A DNA stretch of 16,990 nt from CAYTQK01 sp964439745 (GCA_964439745.1 CAYTQK010000040.1:1-16990); one strand, 5' to 3'; positions 1 to 7,403 are shown, counted from the stretch's first letter. A program made the numbers and translations. Notes: generated by a model not told the origin, from the letters alone.

Positions 1-100
1 GCCGAAACAATTGTCTGTCCGGAAAGCGAGGTTGACTGGCCGGCATGTTTTTCAGGGGTTCAAGTATTTAATCTTTTCTGGTTTACGTGGTTTTGTTTTT

Positions 101-1492
101 ATGGAATCTGTCTGGGAAAAAGTCAAAGCGGAGCTAAAGGCGCATATTCCCGCCAGCAACTTTATGATGTGGATAGAGCCGCTGGAATTAAAGGATAACG
201 ACGAAACCCGGGTGGTGCTGGGATGCCCCAACCAGTTTTCCCAAAAATGGATCCAGGGGTATTACCGGGATCTGATCGCCGATAAGATCAGCCATTTTGC
301 CGGCAAGCCCTGCCAGTTGTCCCTGGAGGTCATGACCGCTGAATCCGGTTCTTCCGGCCAGGCGGCTGCCGAGACCGGACCGCCGGCCGGCAGGAAGCCC
401 GCCGCCAACCGGAAGAAGCCCGATTCCCAGTTGTCTCTGCCCCAGGTCCACGTCCGGCCCCGGACCGGCCGGCTGCTGAAAAAGGAGTTTACCTTTGACA
501 ACTTCGTGGTGGGCGAAAACAACGATTTTGCCTATTCGGCCGTGCTGTCCATGGGGGCCTGCCGCAACGGCTTCAGTAACGCCCTCTTTCTGACTTCCCA
601 GTCCGGTATGGGCAAGAGTCATCTGACCCAGTCTTTGGGCCACCAGTGCCTGTCCCTGAATCCGGCCAGCCGGGTGTATTACCTGACGGCCGAAGATTTT
701 TCCAATGAAATGGTCTACGCCTTTAATACCCGCTCCATCAATCAGTTCAAGGAACGGTTCCGGACCGGGTATGACATGCTGCTGATTGAGGACCTCCATG
801 CCCTGGCCGGCAAAGAGCGGACCCAGACCGAATTGTGCCAGGTACTGGACTATATGCTGGAAGAAGGGAAAAAGGTGCTTTTTACCGGTTGCTGCCTGCC
901 GGGCGAAATTCCCAAGCTGAACAAGCAATTGCAGTCCCGGCTCTCCGCGGGGCTGATCACGGCCATGGATCGGCCGAATTTTAACACCCGGGTCCGGATT
1001 CTGCGCAAGAAATGCCAGCTGCACGGATACGTCATGCCGGCGGCGGTACTGGAGTACCTGGCCGACAACCTGACCGAGGATGTCCGGCAGCTGGAGAGCG
1101 GTCTCAACAGCCTGGCCATGAAGTCATCGCTGCTGGGTGTGCCCATCGACATTGAACTGGCGGAAAGCGTCGTCAAAACCATTATTGTGCAGCGCCGGCG
1201 CGTGACCCTGGACGCCATCAAAAAGCTGGTCTGCCGGGAATACGGGGTCGCGGTCAAGGATATCGAGTCGCGTTCCCGCCGTCAGCCGGTGGCCTGGCCC
1301 CGGCAGGTGGGAATCTACCTGTCCCGGCGGTTCACGGATCATTCCTTGAAAGCCATCGGCCGCTGCTACAACCGCTATCATGCCACCGTCATCCATGCCG
1401 TGAACACGGTGGAAAACGCCATGAAAAACCGGCAGGCGGTCCGGCAGGAGGTCGACCGGCTGACCCGGAAGATCGAGGACGGCCAGTTGTAA
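101..1492 (+). CDS. DnaA-family AAA+ protein, divergent paralogue
   Basis: The 463-residue protein has the full DnaA layout. Domain I is residues 1-75 (MESVWEKVKAEL start, FMMWIEPLEL). A Gly/Pro/Ala-rich linker spans about 78-125. The AAA+ module spans about 126-362, with Walker A SQSGMGKSHL at 166-175, Walker B LLIED at 227-231, LAGKERTQ at 235-242, Arg-finger R280 and sensor-II R329 (DVRQLE). The helix-turn-helix domain IV follows from about 365. The ATG at 101 is chosen because domain I homology begins there; the frame also opens with TTG at 11, but those 30 residues do not look like DnaA. No clear Shine-Dalgarno is visible. Oddities: the first Walker B acid is Glu, and E. coli DNA-contact positions R399, D433 and T435 align with W399, Y426 and A428. 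With no dnaN and no DnaA-box cluster nearby, I read it as a second DnaA-like factor with altered DNA recognition. It could still be the organism's main DnaA. Confidence 0.85.
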   Translation: MESVWEKVKAELKAHIPASNFMMWIEPLELKDNDETRVVLGCPNQFSQKWIQGYYRDLIADKISHFAGKPCQLSLEVMTAESGSSGQAAAETGPPAGRKPAANRKKPDSQLSLPQVHVRPRTGRLLKKEFTFDNFVVGENNDFAYSAVLSMGACRNGFSNALFLTSQSGMGKSHLTQSLGHQCLSLNPASRVYYLTAEDFSNEMVYAFNTRSINQFKERFRTGYDMLLIEDLHALAGKERTQTELCQVLDYMLEEGKKVLFTGCCLPGEIPKLNKQLQSRLSAGLITAMDRPNFNTRVRILRKKCQLHGYVMPAAVLEYLADNLTEDVRQLESGLNSLAMKSSLLGVPIDIELAESVVKTIIVQRRRVTLDAIKKLVCREYGVAVKDIESRSRRQPVAWPRQVGIYLSRRFTDHSLKAIGRCYNRYHATVIHAVNTVENAMKNRQAVRQEVDRLTRKIEDGQL

Positions 1493-1559
1493 GCCCGAGG
1501 CGGTTCGCCCTTCCGGCCGAAAAAGCCGGGACCGTATCCGCGATCACAGAAAATCCGTC

Positions 1560-2939
1560 ATGACATTATCCCCGAGCGCTTTTAAACAGCTTCGCCGGAT
1601 CGTCGGCCGGGACTACTGCACCCGGGAGGCAGCCGATACGGTCTGCTACGCCTATGACGCCACTGCCCGGGTCTGTCTGCCCGAGGCGGTGGTTTTCCCC
1701 GCGGATACGGCCCAGGTGGCGGCCATTCTGCAACTGGCCAACCAGGCGAAATTTCCCGTCATCCCGCGGGGGTCGGGTTCCGGCATGACGGGCGGTTCTT
1801 TGCCCGTGGCCGGCGGGGTGGTGCTGGTGACCAGCCGCCTGAACCGCATCCTGGAGATTGACCCGGACAACCTGCTGGCGAGGGTGCAGCCGGGCGTGAT
1901 TACCGGCGATTTTCACGCGGCCGTGGAAGCCCGGGGGCTTTTTTACCCCCCGGATCCGGCCAGCGCGGCCTTTTCCAGCCTGGGCGGCAACGTGGCCGAG
2001 GGAGCCGGCGGTCCCCGGGCCGTCAAGTACGGCGTCACCCGGGATTACGTCATGGGGCTGGAGGTGGTGCTGCCCACCGGCGGTATCATTCATACCGGGG
2101 TGCGGACCGTCAAGGGGGTGGCCGGGTATGATCTGACCCGCCTGCTGGTGGGTTCGGAAGGCACCCTGGGGGTGATCACGGAAATCCGGCTGCGCCTGTT
2201 GCCGCTGCCGGAGGAGGTCCGGACCATGACGGCGGTTTTTGCCGACATGACCGTGGCCGCGGAAACAGTTTCCGCCATCATCGCCGGCGGCATCATTCCC
2301 CGCACCATCGAATTTCTGGACCAGGCCTCCATCCGCTGCGCGGAGAACCGCCTGCAGGCGGGGCTGCCGGTGGAAGCCGATGCCATGCTCATCCTGGAAG
2401 TGGACGGCACCTCCGCTGAAAACGAAGCCGCCCTGGCGCGGCTGACCCGGATCTGCCGGGACAAGGGCGCCGGTGTCAAGGTCGCCGCCGACCGCGCCGA
2501 GGCCGAACGGCTGTGGCAGGCCCGGAAGGCCGTGTCACCGGCCCTGTTCGCGTACGGGCCGGACAAGATCAACGAGGATATCGTCGTGCCCCGCAGCCGT
2601 ATTCCGGAAATGATCAAAAAAATTCAAGGGATCGGACGCGCAACGGGATTGGTTACGGCCGGGTTCGGCCATGCCGGGGACGGAAATATTCATGTCAATA
2701 TCATGCTGGACAAGTCGGATCCGGCGCAGCTGCGTCAGGCCGAAGCAGCCATCGCGGATCTGTTTGACTATACCATCGCGCTGGGGGGGACCATTTCCGG
2801 CGAACACGGTATTGGTACCACCAAGGCCGTTTACATGTCCAGCGAGTTCGGACCGGTCGAAATCGAACTGATGAAAAAGATCAAGGACCTCTTTGACCCC
2901 AATGGCATTCTTAATCCCGGCAAAATTTTTCCGGAATAA
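1560..2939 (+). CDS. FAD-binding oxidoreductase, GlcD / D-lactate dehydrogenase type
   Basis: This 459-residue flavoprotein probably oxidises a 2-hydroxyacid such as glycolate or D-lactate to the 2-oxoacid. The N-terminal PCMH-type FAD domain shows PRGSGSGMTGGS at 69-80, PPDPASAAFSSLGGNVAEGA at about 130-149 and the KGVAGYDL...GSEGTLG stretch around 185-205. The C-terminal FAD-oxidase domain has the HAGDGNIHV metal/substrate motif at 371-379, GEHGIG at 414-419 and the family's usual end DPNGILNPGK. It starts 67 bases after the DnaA-like gene on the same strand, with a poor ribosome-binding site. The usual partners GlcE and GlcF (an iron-sulfur subunit) are absent on both sides within the window, so the electron acceptor is unknown. 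Length and motifs match the GlcD/Dld family well, but the substrate cannot be assigned. Confidence 0.9.
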   Translation: MTLSPSAFKQLRRIVGRDYCTREAADTVCYAYDATARVCLPEAVVFPADTAQVAAILQLANQAKFPVIPRGSGSGMTGGSLPVAGGVVLVTSRLNRILEIDPDNLLARVQPGVITGDFHAAVEARGLFYPPDPASAAFSSLGGNVAEGAGGPRAVKYGVTRDYVMGLEVVLPTGGIIHTGVRTVKGVAGYDLTRLLVGSEGTLGVITEIRLRLLPLPEEVRTMTAVFADMTVAAETVSAIIAGGIIPRTIEFLDQASIRCAENRLQAGLPVEADAMLILEVDGTSAENEAALARLTRICRDKGAGVKVAADRAEAERLWQARKAVSPALFAYGPDKINEDIVVPRSRIPEMIKKIQGIGRATGLVTAGFGHAGDGNIHVNIMLDKSDPAQLRQAEAAIADLFDYTIALGGTISGEHGIGTTKAVYMSSEFGPVEIELMKKIKDLFDPNGILNPGKIFPE

Positions 2940-2983
2940 GTGGCTGGTGGATTGGGGCACCCGGGGGAAAGAATATCCGGTTC

Positions 2984-3003
2984 CGGCCGGGGGCCGCTGT
3001 TTT
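2984..3003 (+). terminator. weak candidate intrinsic terminator
   Basis: CGGCC (2984-2988) pairs with GGCCG (2992-2996) around a GGG loop, followed by CTGTTTT. It lies 45 bases after the oxidase stop, in the 172-base convergent gap before the minus-strand 65-residue gene. The short stem and short T-tract make this only a candidate. I see nothing else convincing in 3004-3111. Confidence 0.35.
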
Positions 3004-3111
3004 GGCAGACAAGGCCGGTTGGGCGATACAGGCCGCGCCGCGGCGAGGCGCGCAACTTTCGGGGTGAGGGCACGCCGCTGACGGCTTGAGGCCAGGCCGG
3101 ATGGCCGGCGG

Positions 3112-3309
3112 TTATTGCATATTCACCGGTTCCACATCCTCCCAGTCAAACATGTCCGTCAGCTGTTCCAGCTGCATGAAGCGGTTCTGTTCGATAATGC
3201 AGCGCAGCGACAGGGCGCAGGCCCGGCGACAGAATTTGTTGTGCGCGTCGAAATTACCCAGACAGCTGAATTGATCGCCGGTGGATTTTTCCTCCAGAAA
3301 ATAATCCAT
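3112..3309 (-). CDS. small four-cysteine protein, unknown function
   Basis: A 65-residue acidic protein that I cannot name. It holds four cysteines at 16, 27, 31 and 37 (C-x10-C-x3-C-x5-C), with surrounding text CLGNFDAHNKFC and CALSLRC, then a Glu/Asp-rich tail. The pattern of Cys-(F/L)-G-x-(F/Y)-D followed by closely spaced cysteines recalls short putative metal-binding modules, but that resemblance is from memory only. The ATG lies 3 bases after the phosphatase stop codon, and AGAGG at the end of that gene sits 7 bases upstream as a ribosome-binding site, so the two are very probably co-transcribed and translationally coupled. There are no membrane segments or signal peptide. Confidence 0.75.
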   Translation of the reverse strand: MDYFLEEKSTGDQFSCLGNFDAHNKFCRRACALSLRCIIEQNRFMQLEQLTDMFDWEDVEPVNMQ

Positions 3310-3312
3310 TTA

Positions 3313-4107
3313 CTACCTCTCTGATATGACCAGCAGGTCGAGCATCTCCTGGTGCAGGATGCCGTTGGTTGCCAGCAGTTCTTTTTTCTCGGGCGTAAAC
3401 GCGTGACCGGCAAAGTCGGTGACCGTCGCTCCGGCCTCGGTCGCGATCAGCATGCCGGCTGCCGTGTCCCAGGGCTGTAGATTCTGTTCCCAGAACCCCT
3501 CGAACCGTCCGCAGGCGACGTAGCAAAGATCCAGCGCCGCCGAGCCCAGGCGCCGCACGCCCTGGGCGGCCTCCAGGCAGTTGAAAAAACGTTTCACCAC
3601 GGCCTGCCGGATTTCCGCAAAATTGTAGGGAAAGCCAGTGACCAGCAGGGCTTCGTCCAGGCGCCGGGTGGCCGATACGGTTATGGGCCGTCCATTTTGC
3701 CTGGCCCCGCCGCCCCGGGTGGCGGTGAACAATTCTCCGGTGACCGGATTCAGGACGATGCCGACAATGACGCGGTCGTCTTCGGCCAGGGCGATGGATA
3801 CGGCGAATATGTCGATACCGTGGGAAAAATTGGTGGTGCCGTCCAGCGGATCAATAATCCAGCAGAACCGGGAACGATCCTGCCGGCGGCCGCTTTCTTC
3901 GGCCAGGATGTCATGATCGGGAAAACGTTCCTGGATGGCGTCAATGATGGCGGCTTCCGAGGCCGTGTCCGCTTCCGTGACCAGATCCTTGTCCCCTTTC
4001 TTGCGGATGGACAGGGTGGAAGTGCCGAAATATGTTTTCAGGACGGCTGCACTGCGATAGGCCGCCCCGGTTCCCACTTGTTCCGCGTATGCAATATCTA
4101 TCGTCAT
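3313..4107 (-). CDS. inositol monophosphatase family protein (SuhB-like)
   Basis: A 264-residue Mg2+-dependent phosphatase of the inositol monophosphatase/SuhB fold. The metal and catalytic motifs are present in order: GDKDLVTEAD at 38-47, the EE pair at 70-71, WIIDPLDGTTNFSHG at 83-97 (metal-binding DPLDGT 86-91) and WD at 213-214 before TAAGMLIATEAGA. Length is typical for the family. Substrates in this family include inositol-1-phosphate, NADP(H)/PAP and fructose bisphosphate, and the sequence does not decide between them. The ATG at 4107 is preferred because the first family helix begins at residue 4 or so. There is no Shine-Dalgarno before it, and a sigma70-like promoter at 4118-4146 would give almost no 5' leader. 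A GTG at codon 11 is a poorer alternative. The 65-residue gene follows 3 bases downstream; hflX lies 215 bases upstream on the same strand. Confidence 0.9.
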   Translation of the reverse strand: MTIDIAYAEQVGTGAAYRSAAVLKTYFGTSTLSIRKKGDKDLVTEADTASEAAIIDAIQERFPDHDILAEESGRRQDRSRFCWIIDPLDGTTNFSHGIDIFAVSIALAEDDRVIVGIVLNPVTGELFTATRGGGARQNGRPITVSATRRLDEALLVTGFPYNFAEIRQAVVKRFFNCLEAAQGVRRLGSAALDLCYVACGRFEGFWEQNLQPWDTAAGMLIATEAGATVTDFAGHAFTPEKKELLATNGILHQEMLDLLVISER

Positions 4108-4117
4108 GGCTGATTTG

Positions 4118-4146
4118 TTTATGCCATTTTACAGTGCTTTTGTCAA
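4118..4146 (-). promoter_or_regulatory. sigma70-type promoter for the phosphatase gene
   Basis: On the minus strand a perfect TTGACA (-35, 4141-4146) is followed by a 17-base spacer and CATAAA (-10, 4118-4123, 4/6 match). The DNA upstream of the -35 (4147-4215) is markedly A/T-rich with A-tracts, as in an UP element, and contrasts with the GC-rich surroundings. The predicted start of transcription, near 4111, lies only about 4 bases before the ATG. Confidence 0.55.
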
Positions 4147-4219
4147 CCTAAATTGAGTGTTTAAAATTTTTACACCAATAAATTTTTCTTTAATTTTCAT
4201 AGAATTAAATCATTTTCAG

Positions 4220-4299
4220 GTGCCCAATCGGCACTCCTTTTAGTCAGCCCGCAGCTGCTGTGTTGCAGGTGGAGCCAGGGGCTCGGGCTCAAAGCGACT
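4220..4299 (-). other. structured intergenic element between hflX and phosphatase gene
   Basis: This stretch can fold as a branched structure on either strand. AGTC 4242-4245 pairs with GACT 4296-4299. AGCCCG 4246-4251 pairs with CGGGCT 4284-4289. Inside are two small hairpins: CTGC 4255-4258 with GCAG 4265-4268, and GAGCC 4272-4276 with GGCTC 4280-4284 (the last base is shared with the outer stem). A separate hairpin, GTGCC 4220-4224 with GGCAC 4230-4234, flanks it. It overlaps dispersed repeat copy A. It may end the hflX transcript or belong to a repeat family; no T-tract of note follows on the minus strand, so I do not call it a terminator. Confidence 0.4.
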
Positions 4300-4305
4300 C
4301 GTGAA
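4274..4305 (-). repeat. dispersed intergenic repeat, copy A
   Basis: Read on the minus strand, this 32-base block begins TTCACGAGTCG and ends GCCCGAGCCCCTGGC. It matches 7579-7610 on the plus strand at 30 of 32 positions. Similarity continues weakly on both sides: CCGGA a few bases upstream in both copies, and CCTGC downstream. It lies entirely outside genes, 18 bases after the hflX stop codon. Confidence 0.8.
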
Positions 4306-4322
4306 ACATCCGGGTTGGGTCA

Positions 4323-5987
4323 CTATGATCGCCGCTGTCGTGCGGAGACGGCTGTCAGCTGTTCAACGCGATCCGTGAGGGCCGTGATAAAGGGGTTCAG
4401 GGTGTCGCTGTTGTTGGCGGACATGAGGATGCCCCCGGTCTGCCGGACAATTTTCCGGGCCGTGTCGGCCTCGACCCGGTCTTGTTTGTTCAGGGCGAAC
4501 AGAACCGGGGTCGATTCCAGCCGCAGTTCCGACAGGATTCCGTTGACCGACTCGATATGGTCCGGGTAGCGGCTGTCGCTGATGTCGACCACGTGGACAA
4601 ACAGGTCGGCACTTTCCAGTTCTTCTAAGGTGGCCCGGAAGGCCACTTTCAATTCCCGGGGCAGGTCCCGGATAAAACCGACCGTGTCGGTGATGATAAC
4701 CTCCCGGTCCCGGGGGAACTTTAAGCGGCGGCTGGTGGGATCCAGGGTCATGAAAAGCCGGTTTTCCGCGGCCACCTGGCTGTGGGTAAGGGTGTTGAGC
4801 AGGGTTGATTTGCCGGCGTTGGTGTAGCCGATGATGGAGATGACCGGCAGGTCGTTGCGGCTGCGCCGGGATTTCTGCTGGCGGCGCTGTTTTTTCACGG
4901 CAGCCAGGGATTTTTCCAGCCGGGTGATTTTTTCCCGGACCCGCCGCCGGTTTATTTCCAGCTTGGTCTCGCCCGGTCCGCGGCCGCCGATACCGCCGGT
5001 CAGCCGGGACATGGCTGTGTTCTTGGTGGCCAGCCGGGGCAGCAGGTACTTGAGCTGGGCATGCTCCACCTGGAGCTTGCCTTCGCGGGAATGGGCCCGG
5101 CGGGCGAAGATGTCCAGGATCAGCTGGGTCCGGTCAATGACCTTGAGCTCCACCTGGTTGGTAATGGAGCGGATCTGGGAAGGGTTCAGCTCCTGGTCGA
5201 AGATGAGCAGGCCGACAGACTGCTGCAGGGCCAGGACGGCCAGCTCCCCCAGCTTGCCGCGGCCGATGAGCAGCCGGGGATCGATTCGGCGGCGCTGCTG
5301 CCGGACCGTATCGACCACCTCGAGGCCGCTGGAGGCGGCCAGGGCGGCCAGTTCTTTCAGGGAGGCCTCGGCCTCCGCCCGGGGCAACGGGGTGACGCTG
5401 ACCAGGATGGCCCGCTCCCGGCCGCCGGTTTTCCGCAGCCCGGCACCCCGGCCCAGCTCCTCTTCAATGGCCGCGATCAGGTCGGCGCAGCCGATATCCA
5501 GCCGCCCCGGCGGCAGCGGCTCCAGTACCTTGTAGGGAGCCTCCTGGGTTTCGTCCGGCAGAAGATGGGCGATCTGAACCCGGTAGTCGGTTTCATCCCC
5601 CGCTGTTCCGGAGATCACCGCCATCAGGTCCAGTCGCAGCCGGGCCAGGTCCGCCAGGTCGTCCCGGGAGAGAAAATCCCGGGCGACATGGGTGTGAACG
5701 CAGCGCAGGCCCTTTAAGCGGCTGCCGGCCAGGCGGTAGTGGCTGATGTCGGGGATGACGATGCGGTTTTCGTCGCCCACGATGACGTGGGTGACCCGTC
5801 CCTGGCGGTCGGCCAACAGCCCGATCTGGCGCCGGATTTCACGCGTCAGTCCCCGCAGCTCCCGGGCCACCTCCGGGGAAATGGCGAACTGGCGGGGAAT
5901 CCGGCGGCGGTAAAGATTGTTGAGACGGCGGATCTGGTCCGCCTTCAGGCCGGCGGTGCTGCCGTGCAGATTGTTTTTCATGCGCAC
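4323..5987 (-). CDS. hflX: GTPase HflX with N-terminal extension
   Basis: HflX is a ribosome-associated GTPase that splits stalled or stress-inactivated 70S ribosomes. This 554-residue version is over 100 residues longer than the common form of about 430. Residues 1-180 are an N-terminal extension with an HTH...FLSRDDL motif near 98-111. The HflX ribosome-binding domain covers about 190-375 and includes DPRLLIGRGKLGEL and LTGGIGGRGPGETKLE, followed by a basic helical segment. The GTPase domain has G1 GYTNAGKS at 387-394, G3 DTVGF at 434-438, G4 NKQD at 500-503 and a G5-like SAN at 523-525. The first possible start is GTG at 5985-5987, only 6 bases after the dnaB stop; an ATG two codons later (5979-5981) is equally likely. 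Neither has a good Shine-Dalgarno, so translation is probably coupled to dnaB. Confidence 0.95.
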   Translation of the reverse strand: MRMKNNLHGSTAGLKADQIRRLNNLYRRRIPRQFAISPEVARELRGLTREIRRQIGLLADRQGRVTHVIVGDENRIVIPDISHYRLAGSRLKGLRCVHTHVARDFLSRDDLADLARLRLDLMAVISGTAGDETDYRVQIAHLLPDETQEAPYKVLEPLPPGRLDIGCADLIAAIEEELGRGAGLRKTGGRERAILVSVTPLPRAEAEASLKELAALAASSGLEVVDTVRQQRRRIDPRLLIGRGKLGELAVLALQQSVGLLIFDQELNPSQIRSITNQVELKVIDRTQLILDIFARRAHSREGKLQVEHAQLKYLLPRLATKNTAMSRLTGGIGGRGPGETKLEINRRRVREKITRLEKSLAAVKKQRRQQKSRRSRNDLPVISIIGYTNAGKSTLLNTLTHSQVAAENRLFMTLDPTSRRLKFPRDREVIITDTVGFIRDLPRELKVAFRATLEELESADLFVHVVDISDSRYPDHIESVNGILSELRLESTPVLFALNKQDRVEADTARKIVRQTGGILMSANNSDTLNPFITALTDRVEQLTAVSARQRRS

Positions 5988-5993
5988 GCAGAA

Positions 5994-7403
5994 TCAGGCG
6001 CTTTCGGCGCCTTCGGGATAGTGGTCGGTGGCCAGGTTCTGGAAACGGGTGTAGGAACTCTGGAATTGCAGAAAAACCTTGCCCACCGGGCCGTTCCGCT
6101 GTTTGCTGATAATGATCTCGGCAATGCCCCGGTTGGGATTGTCTTCGGACTTGTTGTAGACCTCGTCCCGGTAGATGAAGAGAACCACGTCGGCGTCCTG
6201 CTCCAGGGAGCCGGACTCCCGCAGGTGGGACAGCATGGGGCGCTTGTCCTGGTTCTGTTCCGGGGCCCGGTTGAGCTGGGAGAGGACGATGATGGGCACG
6301 TCCAGCTCCTTGGCCAGCCCCTTGAGCGAACGGGACATCTCCGAGATTTCCAGGTCCCGCCGTTCCACCGTTTTATAGGCGGACATGAGCTGGAGGTAGT
6401 CGATGACGATCAGTCCGATCTGTTTTTCCTTTTTCATGCGGCGGGCCTTGGCCCGGATGACCATGGAGGTCAGTCCCGGGGTGTCGTCGATGTAAATGGG
6501 GGCGGTATCCAGGATGCTGGCGGCGTCGGTGATCTTGATCCAGTCCTGCTTGCTGGCGTGCCCGCTGCGCAAGTTAAAAGCGTTGATGCGGGCCTCGGCG
6601 GTCAACAGGCGCATGGAGAGCTGCTCCTTGGACATTTCCAGCGAGAAAAAGGCCACCGGCACCTGGGCGTTCACGGCCACGTTGCGGGCGATGTTCAGGG
6701 CCAAGGCGGTTTTGCCCATGCTGGGCCGGGCCGCCAGGATGATCAGGTCGGAATTCTGAAAGCCGGAAGTAAGGTTGTCCAGCCGGTCAAACCCGCTGGG
6801 CACGCCGGTAATCCATTTGCCCTGGTTGGCCTCGATGGTGGCGATGTTGGTCTGAATAATCTGGTTGAGCTGAAAAAAACTCTGGCTGGTCTTGTCTTCG
6901 GCCACCTGAAAAATGGCGTTTTCCGCAAAATCGATGACAGCGCCCACGTCGGCGGGATTTTCAAAGCATTGCCGGGTGATCTCGTTGGACGATTGGATCA
7001 GCCGGCGCAGGGAGGACTTGTTCTTGATAATGCTGGCATAATGACGGATGTCCACCGCGTACGGGGCCGTGTCCACCAGTTCGGCCAGGTAGGCGGCGCC
7101 GCCGGCGGCTTCCAGCCGGCCGCTTTCCTGGAGGTTGTTCTTGACCGTGATCAAATCGACCGGTTCGTTGCGGTTGACCAGGGCGGTGACCGCTTCGAAG
7201 ATCAGCTGGTGGGCGCCCTTGTAAAAATCCTCCGGTGCCAGCATCTCCAGGGTGTCAAACAGGGCGGCCGGATCGGTGTCGATGAGGATGGAGCTGAGGA
7301 CCGAGGCCTCGGCGTCAATGTTCTGGGGGGGCAGGTTGCGCGGTGATGTCTCCTGTGCCGGGCGGGCGTTGGTACGACGGGTCTGCTTGGCAGGCTGCTG
7401 CAT
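5994..7403 (-). CDS. dnaB: replicative DNA helicase DnaB
   Basis: A 469-residue hexameric helicase that unwinds DNA at the replication fork and binds primase through its N-terminal domain. The N-terminal domain (about 24-125, LPPQNIDAEASVLSSIL onward) is joined by a linker to the RecA-like C-terminal domain. That domain has Walker A RPSMGKT at 226-232, FFSLEMSKEQL at 252-262, Walker B LIVIDYLQLM at 331-340, LSQLNR at 374-379, LRESGSLEQDAD at 394-405 and ISKQRNGPVG at 432-441. The ATG at 7403 has a good ribosome-binding site, AAGGAAA, just upstream. No intein interrupts the ATPase motifs. The order rplI then dnaB is the common bacterial one, but here 301 bases with a promoter and a terminator hairpin separate them. 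Confidence 0.97.
   Translation of the reverse strand: MQQPAKQTRRTNARPAQETSPRNLPPQNIDAEASVLSSILIDTDPAALFDTLEMLAPEDFYKGAHQLIFEAVTALVNRNEPVDLITVKNNLQESGRLEAAGGAAYLAELVDTAPYAVDIRHYASIIKNKSSLRRLIQSSNEITRQCFENPADVGAVIDFAENAIFQVAEDKTSQSFFQLNQIIQTNIATIEANQGKWITGVPSGFDRLDNLTSGFQNSDLIILAARPSMGKTALALNIARNVAVNAQVPVAFFSLEMSKEQLSMRLLTAEARINAFNLRSGHASKQDWIKITDAASILDTAPIYIDDTPGLTSMVIRAKARRMKKEKQIGLIVIDYLQLMSAYKTVERRDLEISEMSRSLKGLAKELDVPIIVLSQLNRAPEQNQDKRPMLSHLRESGSLEQDADVVLFIYRDEVYNKSEDNPNRGIAEIIISKQRNGPVGKVFLQFQSSYTRFQNLATDHYPEGAESA

Noticed and set aside
1..100. Extension of the DnaA-like protein to a TTG at 11, and an oriC at the DnaA-like gene
   Set aside because: The first 30 residues do not resemble DnaA domain I, which starts exactly at the ATG at 101. 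I find no TTATNCACA cluster near the gene, nor in the A/T-rich gap at 4147-4215, and dnaN is absent.
4129..4200. A 23-codon minus-strand ORF starting MKIKEKFIG in the A/T-rich gap
   Set aside because: No ribosome-binding site, very A/T-rich composition, and it overlaps the predicted phosphatase promoter.
4242..4299. tRNA-like cloverleaf
   Set aside because: No 7-bp acceptor stem, no T-loop TTC motif and no anticodon arm of correct size.
5739..7346. Long 535-codon plus-strand ORF opposite hflX and dnaB (also the long ORFs 8072-9499 and 10056-11468)
   Set aside because: Low-complexity Gly/Val/Asp/Gln-rich translations antisense to clear conserved genes; these are frame shadows of GC-rich codons.
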